Program-made: the position numbers and the translations under genes
Assembly: GCF_014736495.1 (NCBI RefSeq)
Contig: NZ_MDUX01000012.1
Span: 1 to 64,000, forward strand
Direction of reading: 5' to 3'
Length of the DNA: 64,000 nucleotides
Source of the DNA: Candidatus Dactylopiibacterium carminicum
Lineage (GTDB): Bacteria; Pseudomonadota; Gammaproteobacteria; Burkholderiales; Rhodocyclaceae
The notes under the pieces: generated by a model
What the model saw: the letters and a program-made list of their open reading frames with translations, nothing else
The model's database searches: none
Told to the model about the DNA's origin: nothing
Part shown: positions 43,880 to 51,894 of the stretch, piece after piece
How positions within the stretch are numbered: position 1 is the first letter of the stretch
Layout of the letters: the number at the start of each line of letters is the position of its first letter

Positions 43880-44540
43880 CTTTGTGCATATTGCCGACGG
43901 GGCGCCCGCGCGCCAGCCAATCCTGCAGCAGCCCGGGACGCAACAGCAGCAGCCGGCCACGCGCCGGACGGGCGATCACCGCCTCGCGCTCCAGCTGGTT
44001 GAGCAGGCTGGATACCGTCTGCCGTGAAGTGCCCAGCATCAGTGCCATTTCCTGCGTGGAGAGCGCCAGCGTCACCTGCGCGCCCGGCGCCACCGCACTG
44101 CCCTGCTGACGCGCGGCGAGCAACAGGAAACGCGCCAGTCGGCCAGCGACGTCACGGAAGGCCAGGTCCTCGATGATGGCGATGCTGTTGTCGAGGATGC
44201 GCCCCAGCACCGGCATCACCATCGCCAGCATGCCCGGCTCGTTGGCCATGGTGCGCACGAACTCGCGCGTGGGCAGCGCCAGCAGCTCGCAGGCGCTCTC
44301 GGCACGCAGGAATGCGCGGGTGTGGGTGCTGAAGAGTTCTCCCGGCGAGAGATACGCCAGTGTCAGCTCGCGTTCCTCGGAAGCCACGAAGACGCGGATC
44401 CGCCCCTGGCGCAGCAGCAGGATGCGATCGTTGGGATCATGCGGTGTGCTCACCAGGCTGCCACGCGCCAGCCGCCGGCTCACGAAATTCGTCAGCAGGG
44501 TTTCGGGCAGCGGCGCGGCGGAATGCTGGGGAGGATTCAT
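43866..44540 (-). CDS. cooA: CooA-like CO-sensing Crp/Fnr-family regulator
   Basis: 224 residues: a cyclic-nucleotide-binding-fold sensor domain, the long C-helix (R-I-L-D-N-S-I-A-I-I-E-D-L) and a C-terminal helix-turn-helix L-M-L-G-T-S-R-Q-T-V-S-S-L-L-N. The haem loop reads G-E-L-F-S-T-H-T-R-A-F, very like the F-C-T-H-T-R-A-F of the Carboxydothermus CooA; His73 aligns with the axial haem histidine, while Ser71 replaces the cysteine that ligates ferric haem in R. rubrum CooA. The S-R-Q-T recognition helix is conserved. It should bind CO at haem and activate cowN next door. The ATG at 44540 is chosen from family length; no strong ribosome site is evident. Confidence 0.85.
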   Translation of the reverse strand: MNPPQHSAAPLPETLLTNFVSRRLARGSLVSTPHDPNDRILLLRQGRIRVFVASEERELTLAYLSPGELFSTHTRAFLRAESACELLALPTREFVRTMANEPGMLAMVMPVLGRILDNSIAIIEDLAFRDVAGRLARFLLLAARQQGSAVAPGAQVTLALSTQEMALMLGTSRQTVSSLLNQLEREAVIARPARGRLLLLRPGLLQDWLARGRPVGNMHKVSAG

Positions 44541-44967
44541 GGCATGCGATGCGCGGACGGATGACCGATGACAGCGCAAGTTGCATGCCGGAAGGCGAAA
44601 GCCGCGGGCGGCTGGCCAGACGCGATCACGCGGGCCGCCTTTTCGTGCGGGAAACGGACGATCTTGCGGCATACACGACAAAGAAGCCCCCCACGCTCTA
44701 CCGCTTCGCGGAGTCGCTGCCCCCCAAGGGGGCTTTTTGCCTTGGGGCGGCCCGGCGGGGAGAAAAGCCCCCACGCTCTCCCGCTCCGCGGGTCGCTGCC
44801 CCCCAAGGGGGCTTTTTTGCCTTGGGGCGGCCCGGCGGCAAAATAACAGCGCCGCACGCTGCGTTTCGGGCATAAACAAAGAGGAATTGCGTTGTTCGGC
44901 GGGCCGCCGGGCCGCTGTTAAGCTGGCCCTTTATTGACTGCGCCCCGCCGCCGGGCCCGGCGACGCG
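44541..44967. other. 427-base spacer between cooA and the EAL gene
   Basis: No convincing gene. The middle is occupied by the two tandem copies of a GC-rich repeat described separately (44683-44840). The part next to cooA (44541-44680) presumably holds its promoter, which I could not pin down. Confidence 0.6.
44683..44840. repeat. two tandem copies of a ~77-base GC-rich intergenic repeat
   Basis: Two near-identical units (about 44683-44759 and 44764-44840), each with CCCCCACGCTCT, CGCGG, GTCGCTGCC, a CCCCCAAGGGGG hairpin with a following T run, and GCCTTGGGGCGGCCCGGCGG. The unit resembles intergenic repeats common in betaproteobacteria. The hairpin plus T's may act as a terminator reading rightward. 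Confidence 0.8.
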
Positions 44968-45864
44968 ATGAGGATCGACTCCATTCTTGCTTTCTTCGAG
45001 CACTGGGCCGGACGCCATTGCCTGAGCCAGCACAGCCTGCGCTTCGACGACCGCGGCGCAGTGGGCTGCTTCGGCGAGTACGAACTGCACAGCGTCTTCC
45101 AGCCCCTGTTCGGCGCCCAGGATCCGGCGCGTGCATTGGCCTTCGAAGCACTCGCCCGCGTGCGCAACCAGACGGGGCTCCAGATCCCGCCTCAGATCGC
45201 GTTCGATCTGCCGCAGAATCCCGCCGAGATCATCTTCTTCGACCGCCTGTGCCGCATGGTGCATGTGGTGAACTTCGTCACCCAGCCGGCGCACGAGCAC
45301 TGCCGCCTGTTCCTCAACGTGAATGGGCGCCATCTTTCCAGCATCCGCAGCGGCACGCACGGCGAAGCCTTCGAGGGGCTGCTGCGTCAGGCAGGCCTGA
45401 TGCCGCAGCGCGTGGTGCTGGAGATCCTGGAATCCAGCGTGGATGACCTGGACCTGCTGATCGCGGCCGTCAATGCCTATCAGCAACGCGGCTTCCAGGT
45501 CGCCATCGATGACTTCGGCGCACGCCACTCGAATTTCGACCGGCTCTGGCAGCTCTCGCCAGACATCGTCAAGCTGGATCGCCAGCTGATCCGGCAGGCC
45601 CAGCACGACTCACGCGCCGCGCGCATCCTGCCAAAACTGGTGGAAATCATCCACGATCTGGAAGCGCAGGTTGTCTGCGAAGGCATCGAAACCCATACGC
45701 AATGGCAGATTGCGCGGGATGCCGGCGTCGATCTGGTGCAGGGTTTCCTGTTCGCCCGACCGCAGGCAGACCTGCAGTTTGCCGGGCGGCCAGTGCCCAC
45801 GGCGCAACCCGGGCGTGCCCGGACAACGGCGGGCTCACCGCTGGGAGCCCTGGGCGCGGCCTGA
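44968..45864 (+). CDS. EAL-domain cyclic-di-GMP phosphodiesterase
   Basis: 298 residues, essentially a lone EAL domain with a short N-terminal extension. Catalytic positions look complete: F-E-A-L-A-R, L-N-V-N, E-I-L-E-S, D-D-F-G, K-L-D, C-E-G-I-E-T and Q-G-F-L-F-A-R-P. It should hydrolyse c-di-GMP in the cytoplasm. There is no obvious sensor domain. It is divergent from cooA across the repeat-containing spacer; no functional link is evident. Confidence 0.88.
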   Translation: MRIDSILAFFEHWAGRHCLSQHSLRFDDRGAVGCFGEYELHSVFQPLFGAQDPARALAFEALARVRNQTGLQIPPQIAFDLPQNPAEIIFFDRLCRMVHVVNFVTQPAHEHCRLFLNVNGRHLSSIRSGTHGEAFEGLLRQAGLMPQRVVLEILESSVDDLDLLIAAVNAYQQRGFQVAIDDFGARHSNFDRLWQLSPDIVKLDRQLIRQAQHDSRAARILPKLVEIIHDLEAQVVCEGIETHTQWQIARDAGVDLVQGFLFARPQADLQFAGRPVPTAQPGRARTTAGSPLGALGAA

Positions 45865-45893
45865 ATGCCTTCGGTGCGAAACGGGCACGAGGC

Positions 45894-46574
45894 TCAGGCG
45901 CGTCGGGGACGGCGGTTCAGCAGATACACCAGCAGGTCCAACCCGCCGCAGAACACGAAGTAGATCGCGCCGATGAACAGGAATATCTCGGCCGGATGCA
46001 CCATCACCCGGGCATTGACCTGGGTGGCGAGGAAGGACAGCTCCGGCACGCCCACGATGTAGGCCAGCGAGCTGTCCTTGATCAGTGTCACCCACTGGTT
46101 GATGAAGGAGGGCAGCATCATCCGCAACGCCTGCGGCAGCACCAGATGGCGCAACGCCCCCCAGCGTGTGAAGCCCAGCGCCAGCCCCGCCTGCCACTGC
46201 CCTGCCCCCACGCCACGGATGCCGGCGGCCACGCCGTGGCCGAGGTAGGCGCCCCCCACCAGCGCCAGCGCGGCCATCACCGAGAGCACGCCCGGCACGT
46301 CCACGCCGAACAGGATGGGCAACAGGAAATAGGTCCAGAAGATCAGCATCAGCACCGGAATGGCGCGCAGGAAGCCGAGCGCCGTGGTCAGCGCGGCCAG
46401 GGCCGGGCCGCGCAGCATCACCAGCAGCACGCCGAACGCCAGCCCGAGCAGCGCCGAGGCCAGCCCGGAACCGGCAGAAAGCAGCAGCGTGAGCAGCGCG
46501 CCGCCGGGTGGGCCCTCTGGGAAGGTGCCCCAGAGCAGGTAGGTCAGGTCGTCCTGAAGAAAGGAGAAATCCAT
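45894..46574 (-). CDS. polar amino-acid ABC transporter permease
   Basis: 226 residues of the HisMQ/GlnP permease family, with about five membrane helices and the EAA loop A-L-G-F-T-R-W-G-A-L-R-H-L-V-L-P-Q-A-L-R. It begins four bases after the first permease's stop. With that permease it would form a heterodimeric membrane channel fed by the binding protein at 47598-48407. Confidence 0.9.
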   Translation of the reverse strand: MDFSFLQDDLTYLLWGTFPEGPPGGALLTLLLSAGSGLASALLGLAFGVLLVMLRGPALAALTTALGFLRAIPVLMLIFWTYFLLPILFGVDVPGVLSVMAALALVGGAYLGHGVAAGIRGVGAGQWQAGLALGFTRWGALRHLVLPQALRMMLPSFINQWVTLIKDSSLAYIVGVPELSFLATQVNARVMVHPAEIFLFIGAIYFVFCGGLDLLVYLLNRRPRRA

Positions 46575-46580
46575 GGTGCG

Positions 46581-47333
46581 TCAGCGGGAGCGGCGGGCAT
46601 TGCGGCGCTGCAGGCCATGGGCCAGCACCTCCAGCGCGGCGATCGCCACGATGTAGAGCAGCGTGGCCACGCCGTAGACCTGGAAAGTCTTCCAGGTTTC
46701 GGCCTCGGCCTGCCGCGCGCGGTAGGAAAGCTCCATCAGCCCGATGGCCATGCCCAGCGAGGTGTTCTTGAGGATATTCATGTACTGCCCGAGCAGCGGC
46801 GGCATGGCGATGCGCAGCGCCTGCGGTAACACCACGTACCGCAGCGCCTGCAGCGGCGTGAAGCCCAGCGCCGTGGCGGCGATACGCTGGCTGGCTGGCA
46901 CGCCGCGCAGGCCCGAGCGGATGTCCTCGCCCACGTAGGCCGTCGAATAGGCCACCAGGCCGACGATGGCGGAAAGGAATTCGAAGGAAGGCCAGCGCAG
47001 CAGCTCCGTGCTGCCCACAGCCAGGGCATGCGTGCCGTTGAGCCAGGCGAGCACGCCCTCCGGCAGCAGCGCAGGCACGCCGAAGTACCAGAAGAAAAGC
47101 TGCACCAGCAGCGGCGTGTTGCGAAACAGCGCGACATAGACACCGGCGGCATGCGCCAGCGGCGCGCGGCCACTCTCGCGTGCAGCGGCGAACGCCATGC
47201 CCAGCAAGGTCGAGGCGAGCACCACGAGCAGCGAGGCCCACAGCGTCATGAGCCAGCCGTCGAGCAGCCAGCCCAGATACTTGGGGGCGAGGAAGCCGTC
47301 CGCGAGAAAAGTGGATATCAAGGAAGAGTCCAT
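46581..47333 (-). CDS. polar amino-acid ABC transporter permease
   Basis: 250 residues, HisMQ family. The EAA loop is A-L-G-F-T-P-L-Q-A-L-R-Y-V-V-L-P-Q-A-L-R, and the N-terminal part holds L-F-R-N-T-P-L-L-V-Q-L-F-F-W-Y, the family hallmark. It partners the second permease that follows. No ATP-binding gene is present in this cluster, so the ATPase must be supplied from elsewhere. Confidence 0.9.
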   Translation of the reverse strand: MDSSLISTFLADGFLAPKYLGWLLDGWLMTLWASLLVVLASTLLGMAFAAARESGRAPLAHAAGVYVALFRNTPLLVQLFFWYFGVPALLPEGVLAWLNGTHALAVGSTELLRWPSFEFLSAIVGLVAYSTAYVGEDIRSGLRGVPASQRIAATALGFTPLQALRYVVLPQALRIAMPPLLGQYMNILKNTSLGMAIGLMELSYRARQAEAETWKTFQVYGVATLLYIVAIAALEVLAHGLQRRNARRSR

Positions 47334-47534
47334 CGGAACATCGGGGGCGGGAGCTTACCTGCGGCATCCAGTGTCGTGGGGGGCTGGCAGGCATTTCGGT
47401 GCATGCCGGAATACGCGCCAGGCCAGGCGGATGACAAAGGTCAGCAGCGAAATCCGCCCGCACTTCGATACCTCAGTGCGAACGGATTCCGGAACGGCTA
47501 CGCCCATTGCCCGCACTCCCCATCCCTTCAACAC

Positions 47535-47559
47535 AAAGGCCTCCGCATGAACGGAGGCC
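47535..47559 (-). terminator. hairpin downstream of the amino-acid-binding protein gene
   Basis: On the minus strand GGCCTCCG-TTCATG-CGGAGGCC followed by TTTGTGTT. It would reduce read-through from the binding-protein gene into the permease genes, which would keep binding protein in excess. Confidence 0.6.
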
Positions 47560-47597
47560 GAGGGGGCATGCCCCTGCTCAAGCAAAGGCGCGGCGGC

Positions 47598-48407
47598 TCA
47601 GGTCTTGTCGCCGATCTTGAAGATGCGCTTGAGCGGCGTCTTCGTCGTCGGGCCGAACCAGGCGTCGTAGATCTTCTGCGCACGGCCGTCGGCTTCCAGC
47701 TCGCGCAACGTGGTGTTGACCAACTCGGTCAGCGCCGTCTCGCCCTTGGGGGCGCCCACGCCGATGTAGTCCTGCGAGATCGCGAACGGCGGAATCTCGT
47801 ACTTGTCGCGGTCGGGCACGTTGGCCAGCAGGCCGATGAGCTTGGGGCCGTCCTGCGAGATAGCCTGCACGTTGCCGTTGCGCAGCGCGGTGAAGGCGAA
47901 GGGAGTGTCGTCATAGGCCACCAGTGTGGCTTTGGGGAACTGCTCGCGTAGCTGGATCTCGTTGGTCGTGCCCTTGTCCACGCCGATGCGTAGCCCGCTG
48001 AGCTGCTCGGGCGAGGTGAGCGTGCCCTTCTTGGCGATGAACTGCGTGCCCGAAGCGAAATAGGGGATGCTGAAATTCACCACCTTGGCGCGCTCTTCGG
48101 TGATGGTGAAGTTGGCGAATACCAGGTCCACTTTGCCCGCGCTCAGCAGCGGAATGCGGTTGGCCGGATTGGTCGGCACGATTTCGAGCTTGACGCCGAG
48201 CTTCTTCGCCAGCGCATCCGCGTAGTCCACATCCAGACCGACGATCTTTTTCGACTTTGCGTCGACGAAACCGAACGGCGGGTTGGCGTCAAAAGCCGCA
48301 ACGCGCAGCACGCCAGCCTTCTTGATATCGGCCAGCCGGTCGGCATGGGCCAGCGGAACCAGGCCGACGAGCCCGAAAACGAGGGTGAGCAAAGTCAGTT
48401 TCTTCAT
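47598..48407 (-). CDS. amino-acid ABC transporter periplasmic binding protein
   Basis: 269 residues with a signal peptide (L-T-L-L-T-L-V-F-G-L-V-G-L-V-P-L-A-H-A). The mature part has the SBP_bac_3 pattern: L-R-V-A-A-F-D-A-N-P-P-F-G-F-V-D, G-L-D-V-D-Y-A-D-A-L-A-K-K-L-G and I-T-E-E-R-A-K-V-V-N-F-S-I-P-Y-F. It captures a polar amino acid, species unknown. AAGGAAAAG lies just before the ATG at 48407. A hairpin separates it from the two permease genes downstream. Confidence 0.92.
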   Translation of the reverse strand: MKKLTLLTLVFGLVGLVPLAHADRLADIKKAGVLRVAAFDANPPFGFVDAKSKKIVGLDVDYADALAKKLGVKLEIVPTNPANRIPLLSAGKVDLVFANFTITEERAKVVNFSIPYFASGTQFIAKKGTLTSPEQLSGLRIGVDKGTTNEIQLREQFPKATLVAYDDTPFAFTALRNGNVQAISQDGPKLIGLLANVPDRDKYEIPPFAISQDYIGVGAPKGETALTELVNTTLRELEADGRAQKIYDAWFGPTTKTPLKRIFKIGDKT

Positions 48408-48598
48408 CGTCTTTTCCTTGGAATCACGGGGCCGCATAGCGGCCGGGGAACGAAGCCTACGCCCCGGTTTCCAGGCATCCAACGATGTTATTCACATACC
48501 TATATTCGATTTTGCACTAAAGCGGTGCATTCGCAAAACAGGCGACGCGCACCATTGTGGATTCCAGATGCTGCGCCAGAACACGAGGCGGAAGTGTC

Positions 48599-49213
48599 TC
48601 ACCGCTCGCTCATCGCCAGGCGCGCGCCAAGCGCCGCGAACGCCGCCGCGAAACCATAGCGGAGCGCCCGCTGAACGCCGGCGGACTCAATGACGAGGCG
48701 GCGGAAAGCGTGCGCCAGCAGCCCATAGCCCAGAAAAACCACGAAGGTCATGACCATGAACACCGCACTGAGCAGCAACAGGCCGGGCAAGGGCCGCGCG
48801 GCAGCCGGATCCACGAACTGCGGCAGGAAGGCTAGGAAGAAGATCGTCAGCTTCGGGTTGAGCAGATTGAGCAGGATCGCCTTCACCACCAGCCCGAGCG
48901 GCGAAACCGGCGCCTGCCCGCCTTCCAGCGCGAATGCCGCGCGATCGCGCCAGGTCATGAAGGCCAGATAGAAGAGATAAGCCACGCCCGCGTACTTGAG
49001 GAGCTGGAAGGCCAGCGCACTGGTGTGCATGACAGCTGCCAGCCCCAGCACCGTGGCCAGCAGATGCGGAATGATCCCAGCGGTGCAACCCAGCGCGGCA
49101 TACGCACAAGCACGGCGCCCCTGCCCCAGGCCGGTGGAAATGGTGAACAAGGCGCCCGTGCCCGGCATCAGCACGACGACAAAGGAAGTGACGAGGAATT
49201 CGAGCGTGATCAT
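48599..49213 (-). CDS. LysE/RhtB-family amino-acid exporter
   Basis: 204 residues with six hydrophobic segments. M-P-G-T-G-A-L-F-T-I-S-T-G-L-G-Q-G-R-R-A near the N-terminus and N-L-L-N-P-K-L-T-I-F-F-L-A-F-L-P-Q-F in the middle are diagnostic of the LysE/RhtB superfamily, which exports amino acids such as lysine, threonine or homoserine lactones. It is on the same strand as the amino-acid importer but 190 bases away, with no clear link. Confidence 0.92.
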   Translation of the reverse strand: MITLEFLVTSFVVVLMPGTGALFTISTGLGQGRRACAYAALGCTAGIIPHLLATVLGLAAVMHTSALAFQLLKYAGVAYLFYLAFMTWRDRAAFALEGGQAPVSPLGLVVKAILLNLLNPKLTIFFLAFLPQFVDPAAARPLPGLLLLSAVFMVMTFVVFLGYGLLAHAFRRLVIESAGVQRALRYGFAAAFAALGARLAMSER

Positions 49214-49443
49214 GAGCCAAGACCCTGAAAGAGACGGAAGATGTTGAGCCTGGGTAGGCTAGGCCTGTTACCGCCAACAGCAATACTTATTACAAGGAAA
49301 TCGAGTTTCTGATCGCACTCAAACGACATTTAACAAAATTAACACCTTTGAAAATTCCTCTCTAGAATCCGCCCGCGCTGAAAGTGCGTAAAGGGAACGC
49401 CTGCAGCGGCAAGCCCGATAAACGATCCCGGGGGAAAAACAGA

Positions 49444-51831
49444 GTGAACTTAGGAAAACTACTGGTCGCCGTGTCATGCCTGATCCTTACCATCGCGCTT
49501 GGCGCATGCGGAGGTGGTGGTGGTGGTGGAGGTGGTGGCGACGACTCTGGTATGCGGATATCAACCGACAAGGACAACATCTCCCTTCAGTTCCGACAGG
49601 GATCGGCAGGCGGTGTAAGCAGCTCAGTCACCGCCACGATTCACGGCAGCCTACCCAAATCACTCACCCAGCTCTATATCAAGATCTTCGTCGAGGGAGA
49701 GGCAATCCTCCCGAATATCACGACAACGATACTGTCCAACACGCAGGCCCGTTTCGACGTTTTCCCACGTTCGACGCTGGCTGCTGGCACCTATACAGGC
49801 AAGATCACGTTCTATGCTTGTTCGGACGCGGCCTGTACTGCCCCTCTTGGCGGAACCCCCATCACACTCCCGTATTCAGTCAACGTCATTGGCACGATGC
49901 AGGTGCAGCCAGGCAGCTTGGATTTCGATACAACAGAAGGAAGTAGCGCCGCGGCCCAAGTCCTGAACGTCATTTTCCCGGACCCGAACGCCAAGCGCGA
50001 TATCCGCATCACAACGCAGTACGCACAAGGACAAGGCTGGCTCAGCGTTAACCAGACCGTGGATAGTGTCAGCGTGGTGGCTTCCGCAGCCGCCCTCGCT
50101 CAAGGCGACTACAGCGCCAACCTCACCGTCACACCACTGGCCGACACCAGCCCAGCCGTTACAATTCCAGTCCGATTTCATGTGGCTGGCAGCCTTGCCG
50201 AACTGGATGACATCAATCTCGTAGTCAACGCGCAGACCACTGATGCCGAGCTCTCCGCTCATACCCCGGTTCGCAGCAATATTGACGGCGTTACTTGGAC
50301 GGCCAGCAGCGATGCGAACTGGCTGGTGGTGACGCGTGCAGCGGGCAATACCGATGATGCCGTCGAGTATTCCATATCCAAAACAGCCCTAAACAGTTGG
50401 GAGAATTTCAGTACCCACACGGCGACCATCACCATCACACCGAGCCAGAGTGCACAAAGCCCGCAGTCGTTTACCGTGTCGGTCCGCAAAGAATTGCCAG
50501 AGATTGATGTCCTCGGTCCTCACGCGCTGATGAAAGACCGGGAAGCAATGCTCTATATACGCGGGCGCGGCTTCGCAAAAGTAAGCGGGTTGGTTTCGCG
50601 CCTGTCGCTGGGCAATCTGACGCCGATCAGCATCACTCCCACGGGAGACACACAGATAACCGTACGTCTCAGGGCCGATGTTGCGGGACAACATGTCGTC
50701 GGAATCAGCAACGCCTTAAATTTCACGCCGCCGTCAAAAGTCCTGCACGTCATCGACACGGAAAACTACACGACAGCCGTCGTTCCCGTACCTGGTAAAA
50801 AAAGATCTGTCGTATTTGATCCCGTCCGCAAGGCGTTATACGCAGCCAACACCGAAATGGGGACGCTCACCCGCGCTCGCTTCACAGGCTCGGGCTGGGC
50901 CACAGATGCGGTCTCCATTCCCGCCATACTGGACGTGGGTCTAGGGCCGAACGGCTCAGAAATCATCGTAACTACCTCCAGTGGCACCCTTAGCCTTCTG
51001 GACCCTGAGACGCTAGGAACAATCTTCTCTCTGTCCCACCCTTCCGGATTTGCCTCCGTTCCAGAAACGGGGCTCGGCATTTCCACGACCAACGATGGGC
51101 GGTCCTGGCTTACAACAGATAAAAGCAGCTCATGGAATACGCTGTCCTATTTCGACTATCGGACACGCACGATCCAACTGCTCTCAATACAGCCCGAGCT
51201 ACGGACCATGTTCTATAACGGGCCATGGACCGCTATGTCGCGCAATGGAGAACGACTATTGGTCTTTCAATCATCAAGCATCTCTCCAAGGCCCCCCATG
51301 CTTTATATGGACGCCAGCACTTCCGTCCTGAAAGAAAATTCATCGAACATCGAGTTCGTATATTCAATGTCCCTTTCGGATGACGGCAATCGGGCCCTGT
51401 TGGAGCAAAAAGTCTACGATGCAGATTTCAAATTGATCGGTGAGGCCGTCATCCCTGACGCGGACTATTCCGCAGTGACGGGAGTCTTATCGCCGGACGG
51501 TTCGCACGTCTATCTACTTGCATCGCCTGTGTCGGCAAGCAGTACGGAGAAAAAACTCCGTCTCTATGTTTTTGATGCCGGTATCGCAGCAGGGACACAA
51601 GCAACACTTCCACTCAGCGACAGCGAAATCTTGCCCAGCGTGGTGGATTGCCCGATGAGTTATGGCGCTCGTAACTGCTCGTCACTGAAAGCCACGATCA
51701 GTCTGGATGGTAAAACCCTGTTCTTTACCGACAGCGCCAACCTCACCGTCGTACCAATCCCAGCCTTTTCAAACCTAAACATTCAGGCCAATAAGGCATC
51801 ACCTCCCCAAGTCTGGCCTCAGCGACATTAA
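49444..51831 (+). CDS. large lipoprotein with poly-glycine linker and beta-rich repeats, function unknown
   Basis: 795 residues starting at a GTG with GGGGGA upstream. A lipoprotein signal ends in A-L-G-A-C (Cys22), directly followed by ten glycines from a GGT-rich simple repeat. Residues about 50-400 contain at least three Ig-like/BACON-type segments (for example N-W-L-V-V-T-R-A-A-G, typical of BACON W-L domains); residues about 440-790 look like a beta-propeller or YncE-like region with repeated S-x-D-G-x-x motifs. Base composition is visibly lower in GC than neighbouring genes, and codon use is mixed, which suggests later acquisition. It probably sits in the outer membrane facing the periplasm or exterior. 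I do not recognise a function. Confidence 0.7.
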   Translation: MNLGKLLVAVSCLILTIALGACGGGGGGGGGGDDSGMRISTDKDNISLQFRQGSAGGVSSSVTATIHGSLPKSLTQLYIKIFVEGEAILPNITTTILSNTQARFDVFPRSTLAAGTYTGKITFYACSDAACTAPLGGTPITLPYSVNVIGTMQVQPGSLDFDTTEGSSAAAQVLNVIFPDPNAKRDIRITTQYAQGQGWLSVNQTVDSVSVVASAAALAQGDYSANLTVTPLADTSPAVTIPVRFHVAGSLAELDDINLVVNAQTTDAELSAHTPVRSNIDGVTWTASSDANWLVVTRAAGNTDDAVEYSISKTALNSWENFSTHTATITITPSQSAQSPQSFTVSVRKELPEIDVLGPHALMKDREAMLYIRGRGFAKVSGLVSRLSLGNLTPISITPTGDTQITVRLRADVAGQHVVGISNALNFTPPSKVLHVIDTENYTTAVVPVPGKKRSVVFDPVRKALYAANTEMGTLTRARFTGSGWATDAVSIPAILDVGLGPNGSEIIVTTSSGTLSLLDPETLGTIFSLSHPSGFASVPETGLGISTTNDGRSWLTTDKSSSWNTLSYFDYRTRTIQLLSIQPELRTMFYNGPWTAMSRNGERLLVFQSSSISPRPPMLYMDASTSVLKENSSNIEFVYSMSLSDDGNRALLEQKVYDADFKLIGEAVIPDADYSAVTGVLSPDGSHVYLLASPVSASSTEKKLRLYVFDAGIAAGTQATLPLSDSEILPSVVDCPMSYGARNCSSLKATISLDGKTLFFTDSANLTVVPIPAFSNLNIQANKASPPQVWPQRH

Positions 51832-51845
51832 GACGATCGGGCCCA

Positions 51846-51884
51846 AGATTTGCCGCAGGAGCGCCATCGCCCTGCGGCAAATCT
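51846..51884 (+). terminator. rho-independent terminator after the lipoprotein gene
   Basis: AGATTTGCCGCAGG paired with CCTGCGGCAAATCT, followed by TTCTTGTCT. It begins 15 bases after the stop codon. Confidence 0.88.
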
Positions 51885-51894
51885 TTCTTGTCTC

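Noticed and set aside
49509-49545. GGT-rich repeat considered as a CRISPR or minisatellite
   Set aside because: Only a triplet run encoding glycines; no spacers.
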